NCBI GenBank assembly: GCA_951799425.1
Contig: OX637393.1
Coordinates: 18,185,744 to 18,249,743 of the forward strand
Source: Ilex aquifolium
Lineage: Eukaryota; Streptophyta; Magnoliopsida; Aquifoliales; Aquifoliaceae
Direction of reading: 5' to 3'
Length of the DNA stretch: 64,000 bases
Shown: in pieces, positions 1 to 9,866 of the stretch
How the letters are laid out: the number at the start of each line of letters is the position of its first letter
How positions within the stretch are numbered: the first letter of the stretch is position 1
Program-made: the position numbers and the translations under genes
Notes under the pieces: model-generated
What the model was told of the DNA's origin: nothing
Databases searched by the model: none
The model's input: only the letters and a program-made list of their open reading frames with translations

Positions 1-181
1 TCGGATTTTTCACGTTTTATGATGCGATCGGGTTTTAATTGTGAAATAAAAAAAATAATTTAAATTTATTTTAGATAAAATATTTTGAACATAACATGGA
101 ACGAGATTTAATTGATTTAGGATAAAACCGGATCAGAAAAAGACGGGACGTGTGGCGTAACGAAGGCCAAGTATTAAGGGG

Positions 182-189
182 TATAAATA
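182..189 (+). promoter_or_regulatory. TATA box of TE-A LTR
   Basis: TATAAATA, followed after about 50 bp by a GA-rich stretch (237-275), is a typical U3/R boundary of a plant LTR. It is likely the Pol II core promoter of TE-A. Confidence 0.6.
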
Positions 190-1835
190 GGGGAGAAAAT
201 CTTATTTTTCTCCCTATTTACACCAGATTTTCTAATAGAGAGAGGGAGGGAAAGAAGAGAGAAACTCAAGAAAATCTCAAGCTTCTTCTTGCGATCTAGG
301 GCCAACCGTTCGTCGAATCACTTCGAGCCAATAACAAGAGTTGTTCTACGCGATGAGAGCTACGTCTACGTGCCAAAAATCGTTATTTTTCTGAAGACTC
401 AATAATGGAATTTTTGGAAATCAAGGTTTAAAGTTTGAGTTAATTTTCTATGAGCTTCCTCTACGTTTATTATGCTTCAGGAGTTAGGATTCTTCTTCTA
501 GCTAGGTTTATTTCTACTTAGGGTTTGCGTATGAAATGGGTAGCTTGATTAGAGATGCAATCTCTTATTTATATATACTCATAGTGTAACTAGAGTATGT
601 AAAATGGTATAAGAATGTGTAAAACAAATTTTAGCATGAATTGGGTTTGTTAAAATTGCTCATATGTGATTTCATGAGAAATGTGATGAATTAGGCATGT
701 TATGTGTTTACATGATTTTGTGCCTTTTAGATGTTTGATAAAATGCCTATGATTGATTAAGTATTTTATTTGAATGAAATTTATATAACATGCTTTGTGA
801 AGATGTTGGAATGTAATTATATGCTTGATGGTGTAAATTACATTGAGGATTTGAAAATGTTAACAAACATTGATATTGTTCATAATGTGCTCATGACATA
901 TTGAACATGACATGAAGATTGTAGTTGTACATTACATTGCATATGCACTGTAGACATCACATTCGTGGGGATGTGACATGAGTGTGGGCATGTGCATGAT
1001 TTTGATCAAACACCATCCTGGGTGGATTGATGCGTTGGCTCAGAAAAGTTGGACCAAGGTTCGACTAAGTCGCATCGGATGTATGAAAGCAAGGGTCGGG
1101 GTTAGAAAGAAGGGCTTGACTATCCCTTGGGTGCAAGACCCGGTGATTTGGATACGCACTCTGTTGGTATTGAATCCATAAAGTGTGTCGACATATGCAG
1201 AGCCATTGGTGGAAATCCATAGGTGTCATGTCATTTAGGTGCCCGTTGGTGGAAGTTCATAAATACCAATCCCAAGAAAGACCCGGGAATTTCTAAATGG
1301 TCATTGGATATGTAACATCAATGGCGGGGGTTTTGAATGCCCGGACGCATACGCATGACATTGCATGTAATATGGGAGCCGGTGGAGGGCTCGGGTCACA
1401 TTGTATGTGTGAGTAACATCTCATAACATGTCATGGCATTTGTGGTATTCATTTTGAATTATAGATTCTTAAATGGACGTTTGATTGTTTGTTGAATTGC
1501 ATGTGAACATTGCATATGCGTCTGGGTTGGGAGATAGCCTCTTCAGGAGATACCCTATTGAGCGGGGCTCACCCTTCATGGGGATATATATTTCAGGTAT
1601 TGGACAAGCGCCGGTGGACGACCCTCACATGGGTCCTTGTTGAGAAGAGGCCGAAATGTGGCTTTAAATTACATTTTTGTAAAAAATTGTAAATGGTGGT
1701 AAGAGAACTTGTAATGAACTCTTATGGATGGTATTTTGTGCATACTTAAATGTTACATGAGTTTAGATGAACTCGGTATGAGATTGGGTAAGTTGGAATT
1801 GAAAAAGGAAATATTTGGGGAAAAACTCGGCCCTG

Positions 1836-2049
1836 TTACCGGTACCACGATTCCACCGGGCTCAGGTACCGGTACCAAAGCTTAAGGTACCGGTACCTCT
1901 CTGGCAGTGGGCTCAGGTACCGATACCTAGGTTCACATGTACCGGTACCTCACTATCGTGGGCCCAGGTACCGGTACCACATTTACTGGTACTGGTACTT
2001 GGCAACCAGAATGCTCAGGTACCAGTACCAAGTATACGAGATACCGGTG
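1836..2049 (+). repeat. GGTACCGGTACC palindrome array in TE-A LTR
   Basis: About nine perfect or near-perfect copies of GGTACCGGTACC are separated by short unique spacers. The same array is in the other TE-A LTR copy (58860-59054), with different point changes. Unlike the other families here, this array lies about 1.65 kb downstream of the TATA box, in the U5 half of the LTR. Confidence 0.9.
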
Positions 2050-2260
2050 CCTTTTTCAAAATTTTAAAATAACCTTATCAATCATTGAGCCTTCTTGTGT
2101 AAAAGATGTAATTGGAGTGATATTGATGTCAAATTGATGGATATTGGGCTTCGAATGGTCGTGTGATGACATGGTGTCGGGTTATGCAACAAGCACGGGT
2201 ACTTCTATGAGTTGATGGGTGATCAACGGGTTGAGAAAGAATCCCCGGATTTTGTGGCGT

Positions 2261-2992
2261 TGATGAGTATAGAATATTGCACCCATTTTACTTGTTTTGT
2301 GGTGAAATTTGGGGGAAATGGGTAATAAGGGACCGCTAAACAGATGGCTCGGGACCTAAAGGAACCAAGGAAATCCCAAGGCAGGACAAAATCTACTGGT
2401 AGAAGACAACCAAGACCTATCAGTAAAAGTCATTCAAGACCTACTGGTAGAAAAGGCTACTGGAAATCTTCTCCCTCTGCCATGCAAAAACCTATCGATA
2501 GAAAATCTTACAAGAAAAAACCTACAGGTAGGTTTTCTACGTTCTACCGGTAGAACATGCCCAAACCTGCCAGGCATCTCTTCACATGACTCCACCTACT
2601 CCAGGGGCCCACCTCTTATCCTATAAACCATACCCTGACATGTTTGACACCCCATGATGCTCTCCTAACCCCTAAAGTCAGATTTGAAGTAAGAGAGAAG
2701 GGAGAAGCAAGAGAGAGAAGAGAGGTGGTTGGAAAAGAATGGGAGGACCATGCTTGGACTGAAATTGTTTGCTAAAGTGGACATCATCTCTCCAATTATT
2801 CTAATTCAGTTCACACATGCTAAGGGAGATAGGATGGACAAAATTGGAGAGTTCTTACACCATTATTCAGATTTCATATGTTTTTAGAGAGAGAAGCTCC
2901 AAGGTTGAAGATGAAGTTTTAGAGAAGGAAGTTGGGTTTTTGCATTTTCCTTCACCATTTTCATTGTAGTAAGCTTTATTTTACTTGTAATC
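2261..2992 (+). mobile_element. TE-B 5' LTR, left part
   Basis: TG start at 2261, exactly where TE-A homology with 59271 ends. The segment 2744-2992 is closely similar to 19378-19625. It stops at TAATC (2988-2992), the TSD copy left of TE-C, and resumes at 17372. Confidence 0.75.
2391..2627 (+). promoter_or_regulatory. TE-B U3 module: CTACCGGTAG palindromes then TATA
   Basis: Five or six degenerate copies of the palindrome TCTACCGGTAGA (2392-2555, including CTACTGGTAG, CTATCGATAG and CTACCGGTAG) are followed about 70 bp later by TATAAA at 2622-2627. The order, palindromes then TATA, recurs in several LTR families in this window. A promoter role is inferred from position. Confidence 0.6.
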
Positions 2993-3980
2993 TGACTTGA
3001 TCCGAAATGTGTACACCCAAGTGCAGGCGGTCAAGTTGTAGTAATAATCTGGTTTGAGTCCAGAGTCGAATCCTCAGGGAACTATGGTTGGTGTTCTTTG
3101 AAGTAAATAGTGAGAAAGACTTGTAACTGGAAATATTATGATTTTGAAGTTGTGGGAAGTTTTGGATAGAATGTAAAATTCTTTCCAATGGGTATTTTTC
3201 TAGACAAAATATAAGATGATTAAATGTAACAAACACTCTTTGGTTCGGGAATCAGAATATGTAGTTGATTATCCGGTGCATTATGTTTATGCTTTATAAC
3301 TCAATTAACTCCCGTGTCAACGGCAAATTAATCGGAAGATAGGAATGAAGTGCAATAATGGTGGACATTGAAATTTTATCATGAAGAGTTAGTTAGGGTA
3401 CTTGCCTTGAATCAATGGATCTTTCCATGTAGGAGTCATCCATTTATCATAGAAAGATCCGTTGATTATACAAAGTACCTTTACTTTGCTAGGTGCATTC
3501 AATCACCCAAAAATCAAGTGGAGTATAGAACATTTAAGCATAAAGGTGATACACAAACATAATGTCCGGATTAATCTTTTACATATCTATCATCCCTTCC
3601 CAAAGAGTGAATGAGGACTACTCACCCTTCATAACTATGGTAAAGCTAGAATGATGAATAGTACTCATCCCCAAAAGGTGTTACAAAGTAAAATACTCTA
3701 AAGTAAAATATCTAAACAAGGAGTCGTTCTTCGACAAAGAACAAGTGAATCACGTTCCACCCTTCACGGCTTTGGTAAAGCTCTAGAAAAGTGGAAGAGT
3801 TTCACTCCTCTAAGGGGAAGAAGGAAGCTCCAACAATGGAAGTAAAAGAAAACAATACTTAAATTAAAAGAAAGCAATAAATACTTGGTGTTTAATTCAC
3901 AACCAAGAGATAAAAATACATAAAAGAAAACAATAACTACTTGGTGTTTAATTCACAACCAAGAAATAAAAATACATAAA

Positions 3981-4248
3981 AGAAAATAATAAAAGCTATA
4001 AAGAAATGACAATTAGAAGAGGAGGCTCAGCCTTCCATTATATTTATACAAGCAAGAAAATAATAAAAGCTATAAAGAAATGACAATTAGAAGAGGAGGC
4101 TCAGCCTTCCATTATATTTATACAAGCAAGAAAATAATAAAAGCTATAAAGAAATGACAATTAGAAGAGGAGGCTCAGCCTTCCATTATATTTATACAAG
4201 CAAGTAAATATAAAAGCTATAAAGAAATGACAATTAGAAGAAAGAACT
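3981..4248 (-). repeat. 74-bp tandem repeat in TE-C 3' LTR
   Basis: Three near-identical 74-bp units plus a partial fourth, beginning around AAAAGCTATA at 3991, 4065, 4139 and 4212. The same array, with the same copy number, is at about 16567-16834 in the other LTR. Confidence 0.9.
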
Positions 4249-4429
4249 CTTACCATAAGAACATAAGCATAAAATCTTCAATACATGAATTGAAATGGAA
4301 GCTACAAAAGATGAAAGAAAATTTGCTCTCTAAAAACTCTTCTAAAATCTCTCCTAACTCTTAGTTCCTCTCTTGGTTTTTCCACCAATTCCACCCTCAG
4401 ATCTCTCCTTGAAATGCAGAAGGAGCAGC

Positions 4430-4588
4430 CTATTTATAGGCGTAGGAAGGCTGGGCAAGTGGGCAAGTGGGCAAGTGGGCAAGTGGAGAATGAACGGTGG
4501 TGTTGCTGAATGCTGATTTTTCAAATGCTTTTATTACACTTTGTCCTGCTTTTATTACACTTTGTCCTGCTTTTATTACACTTTGTCC
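4430..4588 (-). promoter_or_regulatory. TE-C U3 promoter: direct-repeat array and TATA
   Basis: On the minus strand CTATAAATAGG (4430-4440) is a strong TATA box. Immediately upstream in the element sense are (GGGCAAGT)4 at 4453-4484 and three 21-bp units at 4526-4588 (+ strand naming). This family carries direct repeats where its neighbours carry palindromes. The equivalent module in the active 5' LTR is at 17016-17174. Confidence 0.7.
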
Positions 4589-4780
4589 TTCATTCTTTGC
4601 ATTCTCCTGACATTGCTCCCTTGGTCTTGCGTTAATTCGGCATTTGTCCCTCAGATGTACTTCTTGGATGCCTTTGGACTTTCCTTCACTTTAGAACCTA
4701 AAATATCATCATTTAAACTCCATCAAAGTATAATTAGTCCAAAAAGAGTGTAACAATATGCTACTTTTAAGTGCTAATCA

Positions 4781-4816
4781 CACCCCCCAACCTAAACATT
4801 GCTGGTCTCTAGCAAT
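4781..4816 (-). other. TE-C 3' polypurine tract with upstream stem-loop
   Basis: In the element sense a G6-containing tract (CACCCCCC on +, 4781-4788) abuts the 3' LTR and should prime plus-strand DNA synthesis. Just upstream of it is ATTGCT-N7-AGCAAT (4798-4816 on +), a 6-bp stem with loop AGAGACC in the element sense. Confidence 0.8.
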
Positions 4817-5581
4817 AAATAACAACATAACAAAATCACTTTCGTAGATAACACGATTGCATTTAGCATATGCAATAAGCCGTTAAACCCCTAGGTGATT
4901 CCTAGTGGACGAGTTTTGTCTCGTGAAGGTTTTCAGTGAAGCTACCTACAAACTCCATTGTGAAAAAAAATGTGTATATGCATTAGCACCATGATAGTTG
5001 AAACTTTTTTTTTTTTTTTAGAACATAGAACACTTCTCTGTCATTGGTACGTAATATACGCAAAAATAAACACTTGTTATATTGGTATTTGAAATTCCCT
5101 ATGTAGTAAGAATGATCATTCTAGCAACAAGAATTGTTATATAACAAACACTCCACTTTACTACCTTCCATGGATAGCTTCGATTTCACAAACCTCTCGT
5201 AGAATGCTCTCAGCAAAAATTTACTCCGATTATAGTGACTTGTCTCTCACGGGGCATGTGATCAGAAGGTGGCCAATCGAAAAATCACATGCACAATTAG
5301 GAAGGAAGTGAAGTTTACGGAAACAAACTAATCATGTTTGGCATAATCTCATGAAAGAATATTGATGCAATTTAAAGAAATACTATTTACCATACCCCAA
5401 TTTTGATTAACAACACACACATGTAACAGACTTGAGATCAATTAGGGCTTTTCATAGGTTGTAGCGTGGCCAGAGGTCAGTGGCTAATGAAATGACGTCA
5501 GAGGTTTTCAAAAGCTATCTTTTCATTCTGTAATGTAGCACACTTCTTTCTAGCTTTTCGACATTTTGCCCAGAAATGATT

Positions 5582-5619
<38 letters not shown>

Positions 5620-6239
5620 CATTTGTTCCCATTGATTCTCCTTATCATCGAAAAGTAATCTCCACAGTTTTCCCATTTCTTTGCATTTCTGTGTCATATT
5701 GATTAATAAGAGTGTGCAAGAAAATTTGATAGCAATGGTGTGTCCAGTATGTTTTCTTGTGGCTTGGTAAATATTTGGGTTTATCAAAGAAGAAATCATA
5801 CATTGAGGGCTCAAACATGGCTGACTAGGGAAATAATTTTGCAGAAAAAATGGCTAAGGCTCAATATCAAATCAAAGATGGCCTAAAATCCTTTCTCAAG
5901 TATGTGAACATGTATGTGTCGTATGAACAGATTTCTTGGGGATATGTCAACAGATTACCTTAGTTGCGTCAATCAAAGCAAATTTAATGAGATTATTCAA
6001 AAATAGAGAGTGAAAGACCTTACTTGAATAAATGTTAATTATCTCTCAAAAGTATGATAAGGCTCAAAACTTACCATGGTATTCTTTATCATCTCCACTG
6101 GTAATGTCAGGTTTTTCATGGAATGTCGGTTATATACCGATTCTATTTTTGAGTCTGGTCATTCTTTACCTTAAGAATAACAAATAGCAATATACATTTG
6201 ACATTTAAGCATAGAGAAAATACCATTTTTCAAGGAAGT

Positions 6240-6278
<39 letters not shown>

Positions 6279-6552
6279 AACAAGAAAAATAAAATTCAAA
6301 ATTATAAACATACTCATTTATCTATGAAAATTGAAAGAAGACTAGATGCACCAATTAAACTTGAAAAACTATGGCGTCTCAGGATAAGTCCCTACCTACA
6401 CTGTTAGTTGGTAGTTCGGGACGTTCCTTACTCGGCCCATATTTTTATTTCAACAACCAGACTTTGTACAAAAATATTTTACAAAAGAGTTCAAACCCAT
6501 AACCTTCATTCCAAAACACATTTTTCCACAGCTTTGTTTTTATAGTCAAAAT
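4817..6552 (-). other. TE-C 3' non-coding region
   Basis: No supported gene. The stretch 4843-4960 is closely similar to 48936-49050 in TE-I, so this is a conserved 3' untranslated module. It contains long T runs on + (A runs in the element sense) at about 5005-5019, 5583-5619 and 6241-6274. Confidence 0.6.
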
Positions 6553-6978
6553 CTAATCCGAGTCATCGCTTGGATCTATGTCATTATCAGTGACCCTTCC
6601 AACTTCTTGTCGCACATAACTTGTAAGTCCCGGACTGGCATAAGATGGTGTGTCAGGATAATCCTTACTCAGCCCATACACTATCCAGTTTAATCGATCG
6701 GTTGCACGACCCGAAATTGGTTCAGAACACTGATTATGTTTTTTCATATGAAATATCCTGCCACAATAGTAACAAGCACCCAGTCGTTTGGAACGACGAT
6801 GTTTAGCAAAATTGCTTCTGCCACACAATGGTTGTTGTTGTTTCTCTCGGATCTCAATTTTTCTCACATCCCTTGCTTTTCTCATTATCACAGCATGCAC
6901 ATCAGATGGGAAAATGCGTAGAACTCCTAGACTAAACCAAAAAAGTTTAGGATCCATGCTTGCTAAGACTAAAGACAT
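6553..6978 (-). CDS. TE-C accessory ORF b, basic zinc-knuckle protein
   Basis: 141 codons. The conserved part starts at the internal MD at residue 8, with WFSLGVLRIFPSDVH in common with ORF a. A basic stretch (GRS at 53-55, KHRR 59-62, KR 64-65) leads into C69-X2-C72-X4-H77-X6-C84, then EPISGRATDRLNW and an acidic tail. About 70% of residues match ORF a (8806-9237); a third homologue is at 52087-52593. The arrangement, GRS plus basic patch plus Cys finger plus a PIS motif, resembles the cysteine-rich nucleic-acid-binding proteins of carlaviruses and relatives. That is a motif-level judgement by eye. RNA/DNA binding is likely; silencing suppression is only a hypothesis. It is not gag, whose knuckle has the CX2CX4HX4C spacing. 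Confidence 0.6.
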   Translation of the reverse strand: MSLVLASMDPKLFWFSLGVLRIFPSDVHAVIMRKARDVRKIEIREKQQQPLCGRSNFAKHRRSKRLGACYYCGRIFHMKKHNQCSEPISGRATDRLNWIVYGLSKDYPDTPSYASPGLTSYVRQEVGRVTDNDIDPSDDSD

Positions 6979-8805
6979 TCTATCTGGTTCTTTAACGTCT
7001 GCCAGTCACAAAGACAGTTGAAGCTGCATCCGATGTGATCATGAAATACAGGTACAAATACTAAAAAAACGCGATCCAAAAAAATTTTTTTTTTTTTTTT
7101 CAGATCTAAAACTAAAATTACAAATACGAAACTAGAGAAAGTATACCAAAATACAAGCGGAAGGAAGAAGATTTAGGATGAAACAAACAAATTAACGAAG
7201 AAGGAATAAACCCAGAATACATAGGATTGAGGAGGATTATTTGGCAAATTATCAGATCTTACTGTAACAGCAATTACAACATAGTCATTGGATGGCATAG
7301 CAAATTCACAAGGAATCTTATAAAGACAAATAGCCATGAGAATCACAAGCTGTAGATATCAAATTTCAAATATATATATAAATGAAATTACAAACAAGCA
7401 ATACTTACAACACTAGCACTAGTGGGCTAGTGGAGATAAGGTTGTAAGGTACAGATCTGTTCATCTGCCGAAACCTACAAACAAAATACAACAATTACTC
7501 AACTCAAGGAATATCTGGGTTTCTCTGGAAACTCCTCATCCTAAGTGTGAGAACACAAAGAGCACCCAGGTACACATACAAACATATAAGACAAATTATT
7601 AAACAAAAGACTGGATCGTCGGCGTATATGGTCATGTATTTACAGGGGGTGAGTTGTTTTTACAGAGAATAGAAAGAACGACGACGAAGAAGAAGAGAAG
7701 AAAAAGAAAGAGAAGAAGATAAGGGAAAGAGAAAAGGGGGAAACCAACACCGGTGATGGTGGAAGAAAAAGAAAAAGGTGGAAGGCCTAATAAAGGCATT
7801 CCTCAGATTTTTTTTTTTTTTTTTAACTTTACTTTCGGCAGTGTCGGCAGGCGCAATAATGGCAGCAGGCGCAATAATGGTGTATAGTAATAAAAATGAG
7901 TAGGGTAAGAGAACACCTCGCACTTGAGCTTTGACCCATGCACCGATATCTGAAACTAGGAACAACAAAATTATACAACAAAATAAAGTGACATGCATTA
8001 AAAATAACATTTAATAAATAAAAGCAATTGTACTTCACTCACGGTTCCAACAAAGAACCAGACACACACTAAATTTTATACCATTAATTGCACACACCCA
8101 CATTTTCTAAAATGTAATGAATGAACGGCTGCCTACTTTTGACTTTTTTTTTTTTTTTTTGCCAGTCTTCACGTGGCTGAAGACTCAATTATCATAAAAG
8201 TTAAAATAGTTATACTTTGCTCCCCTATATTTCACTTATTATATATATCAACCACAAAACTTAATTATTCCTTATACTTTCCCATCAAAACTCATAATAT
8301 ATATACTTAAACCATTTTCAAAAATTTCAAAAATTTGGGATCTCACAATCTACCCTCCTCAAAAGAATTTCGTCCCTGAAATTCCTTAATTCACCAAGAA
8401 TCCCAAAATTTGTAGGGGTACAAAGTGTAACACAAGAAAGAAAAAAAATATAAAGTGTTTATTATTCAAAAGAAAGGGGTGTTATTAAATTTTTTTCAAT
8501 AAAGTTGTAATTATTCTCAATTCACTAAACCGAATGAATATAAAATTTCAGATTTTACACTACTAACCCCTTTATTTTACTTATTATATATTTCAACCTC
8601 TCTATTTTACTTATTATATATTCCAACCCCTTTTTTTTTTTTTTTTATGCATCCTAAAAGGAATCAAAATAAACATTCTTAAGCCAAAAGAGTTTGTACA
8701 GAACATAAAAAAAAAAATAAAATAAAATAAAATAAAATAAAATAAAATTTACAGACTCGGACCTTCAGCTTTCATTCCCAACCTCAGTACACTTTTCCAC
8801 AGAGG
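6979..8805 (-). other. TE-C inter-ORF region with a second copy of the pol-end module
   Basis: No complete gene. The purine-rich stretch and TATA-like segment at about 7655-7805 repeat the layout at 9690-9866, which ends pol, so pol tail, leader and accessory ORF appear to have been duplicated as a unit. The segment 7890-8010 is similar to 33132-33230 in TE-E. T runs on + occur at about 7084, 7809, 8142 and 8632, and an AAAAT microsatellite at 8707-8747. Confidence 0.55.
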
Positions 8806-9237
8806 TCAATCCGATTCCCCCTCCGTATCTGTGTAAAATGGACAACTAGTAACTCTCCCAACTTCCTCTCTCACAAATCGGTTAAGCACAGTACCGGAAT
8901 AGCATGGCGTATCAGGGTAATCCTTACTCAGCCCATGTTTTATCCAGTTTAATCGATCGGTTGCGCGACCGGAAATTGGTTCAGAACATTTGTTGTATCT
9001 TTTCTCATGAAAGTATCTGCCACACTGTTTACAGGCACCAAGTCGTGTAGCACGACGACGTTTAGAATAACTGCTTCGGCCACAGAGGGGTTTCGCTTGT
9101 TTTTCTTTGATTTCAGCCTTCCTTACTAATCTTGCTTTTCTCATGATCATGGTATGTACATCAGATGGAAAAGTACGTAGGACTCCTAGACTAAACCAAA
9201 AAAGATTTACATCCATGATTGCTACTCTATGACCCAT
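8806..9237 (-). CDS. TE-C accessory ORF a, basic zinc-knuckle protein
   Basis: 143 codons, open from M1; the start shared with the homologues is M8. LCGRSSYSKRRRATRLG (51-67) is strongly basic and runs into C69-X2-C72-X4-H77-X6-C84, then EPISGRATDRLNW (86-98) and an acidic tail. It lies downstream of gag-pol and of an internal polypurine tract, so it would need a subgenomic or spliced mRNA, or its own promoter. A block just upstream of the start (about 9240-9275) is conserved before ORF b and in TE-I, where it is in frame (CDW..LKN). A nucleic-acid-binding role is inferred from the fold signature. The protein is retained in two elements and duplicated in one, which argues for selection. Confidence 0.65.
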   Translation of the reverse strand: MGHRVAIMDVNLFWFSLGVLRTFPSDVHTMIMRKARLVRKAEIKEKQAKPLCGRSSYSKRRRATRLGACKQCGRYFHEKRYNKCSEPISGRATDRLNWIKHGLSKDYPDTPCYSGTVLNRFVREEVGRVTSCPFYTDTEGESD

Positions 9238-9378
9238 TATCTGGTTCTTTTACGTCTTCCAGTCACAAAGACGATCAAAACTGACCCACAGATATTATCA
9301 TTAATACAAGGTACATAATATGAACAGATACAACAATAAAAAAAAAAATTTACAGAAAATTTTACGGGTTCAACCTGC

Positions 9379-9427
9379 GCAGATCAACTACTGTAAACTG
9401 CAGATCAACTATTGTAAACTGTAGATC
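9379..9427. repeat. 21-bp tandem duplication
   Basis: Two 21-bp units beginning GCAGATCAACTA, with one difference, plus a partial third, between the internal polypurine tract and ORF a of TE-C. Confidence 0.85.
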
Positions 9428-9428
9428 T

Positions 9429-9464
9429 CACCCCCCAACCTAGACTGAACATTGTCCCCAATGT
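9429..9464 (-). other. TE-C internal polypurine tract with stem-loop
   Basis: In the element sense, ACATTG-GGGA-CAATGT (9449-9464) is followed by TCAGTCTAGG and then a GGGGGG tract (9429-9440). It has the same layout as the LTR-adjacent tract, 4.6 kb away from the 3' LTR. It could be a central plus-strand primer or the remnant of an ancestral 3' end. Confidence 0.7.
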
Positions 9465-9689
9465 TTCGAGTTTTTCGGTTTGTAGAGCTTGAATACGCAG
9501 TTAACTGTGGAGATCTGTTCAATCGCCGATGACCTATACCAAAAAAAAAAACAGAGATTAAGCATCTTTGGGGTGGTCTGGGTTTTCATTGGGACAAAAA
9601 CCCTTGATCATCAGTGCGGCCCGAAGAAGAACAGCCATAAGTAAATAATACAAACAAATGTAGATCATGAGAAGGAGGATAGGGTCATC

Positions 9690-9866
9690 GAAAAATGCAG
9701 ACATGGTACTGTTATGGGTTGGATCGTGGTACAGAAGACCAGATGCAGTGGAGAAGAAGAAGAAAAGAGAAGAAGCAGAAGAAGAAAAAGAAAAGAAAAG
9801 AGTAAAGGCGGTGGGGAAAAGAAAGAAAAAAAAAAAAAAAAAAAAACGATGGGGGCCTTATAAAGG
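9690..9866 (-). promoter_or_regulatory. TATA-like element overlapping the pol stop, with CT-rich leader
   Basis: On the minus strand CCTTTATAAG (9857-9866) includes the pol stop codon and is followed by a pyrimidine-rich stretch (CTT/TTC runs, 9750-9846). TATA plus Y-patch-like sequence is common in plant core promoters and could serve ORF a. The second copy near 7800 has a degraded TATTAG core. Function is inferred only. Confidence 0.35.

Larger units (their letters stand above)
1..2260 (+). mobile_element. TE-A 5' LTR (Tekay-type gypsy), left part
   Basis: This is LTR sequence of a chromovirus-type Ty3/gypsy element that begins before the window. From about 745 onward it matches 57739-59283 in the same orientation. 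The match stops at 2260, where TE-B is inserted. The last LTR bases (CA end) lie at 20214-20215 and are followed by a tRNA-Met type PBS at 20221, which fixes the orientation as +. It has a TATA box at 182-189 followed by a purine-rich leader, and a GGTACC-rich array near its 3' end. Assignment to Tekay/Del rests on the long LTR, the PBS and the downstream gag; the true 5' end is not visible. Confidence 0.75.
2993..4780 (-). repeat. TE-C 3' LTR
   Basis: 1788 bp, same length as 15579-17366. Three internal tandem arrays have the same copy number in both LTRs. The TG and CA termini and the flanking TSD are visible. The small open frames in it (for example 3368-3562 and 4541-4753) recur identically in the other LTR and are not taken as genes. 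Confidence 0.95.

Noticed and set aside
1815..2137. Val/Pro- and Gly/Thr-repeat frames
   Set aside because: Translation of the GGTACCGGTACC array in two frames.
3981..4248. Regular repeats suggesting a CRISPR-like array
   Set aside because: Head-to-tail 74-bp duplications without unique spacers, inside a eukaryotic LTR.
3368..4753. Small ORFs of 64 and 70 aa present twice in the window
   Set aside because: They recur only because they lie in the two identical LTRs of TE-C; one is made of tandem repeats and none has a domain.
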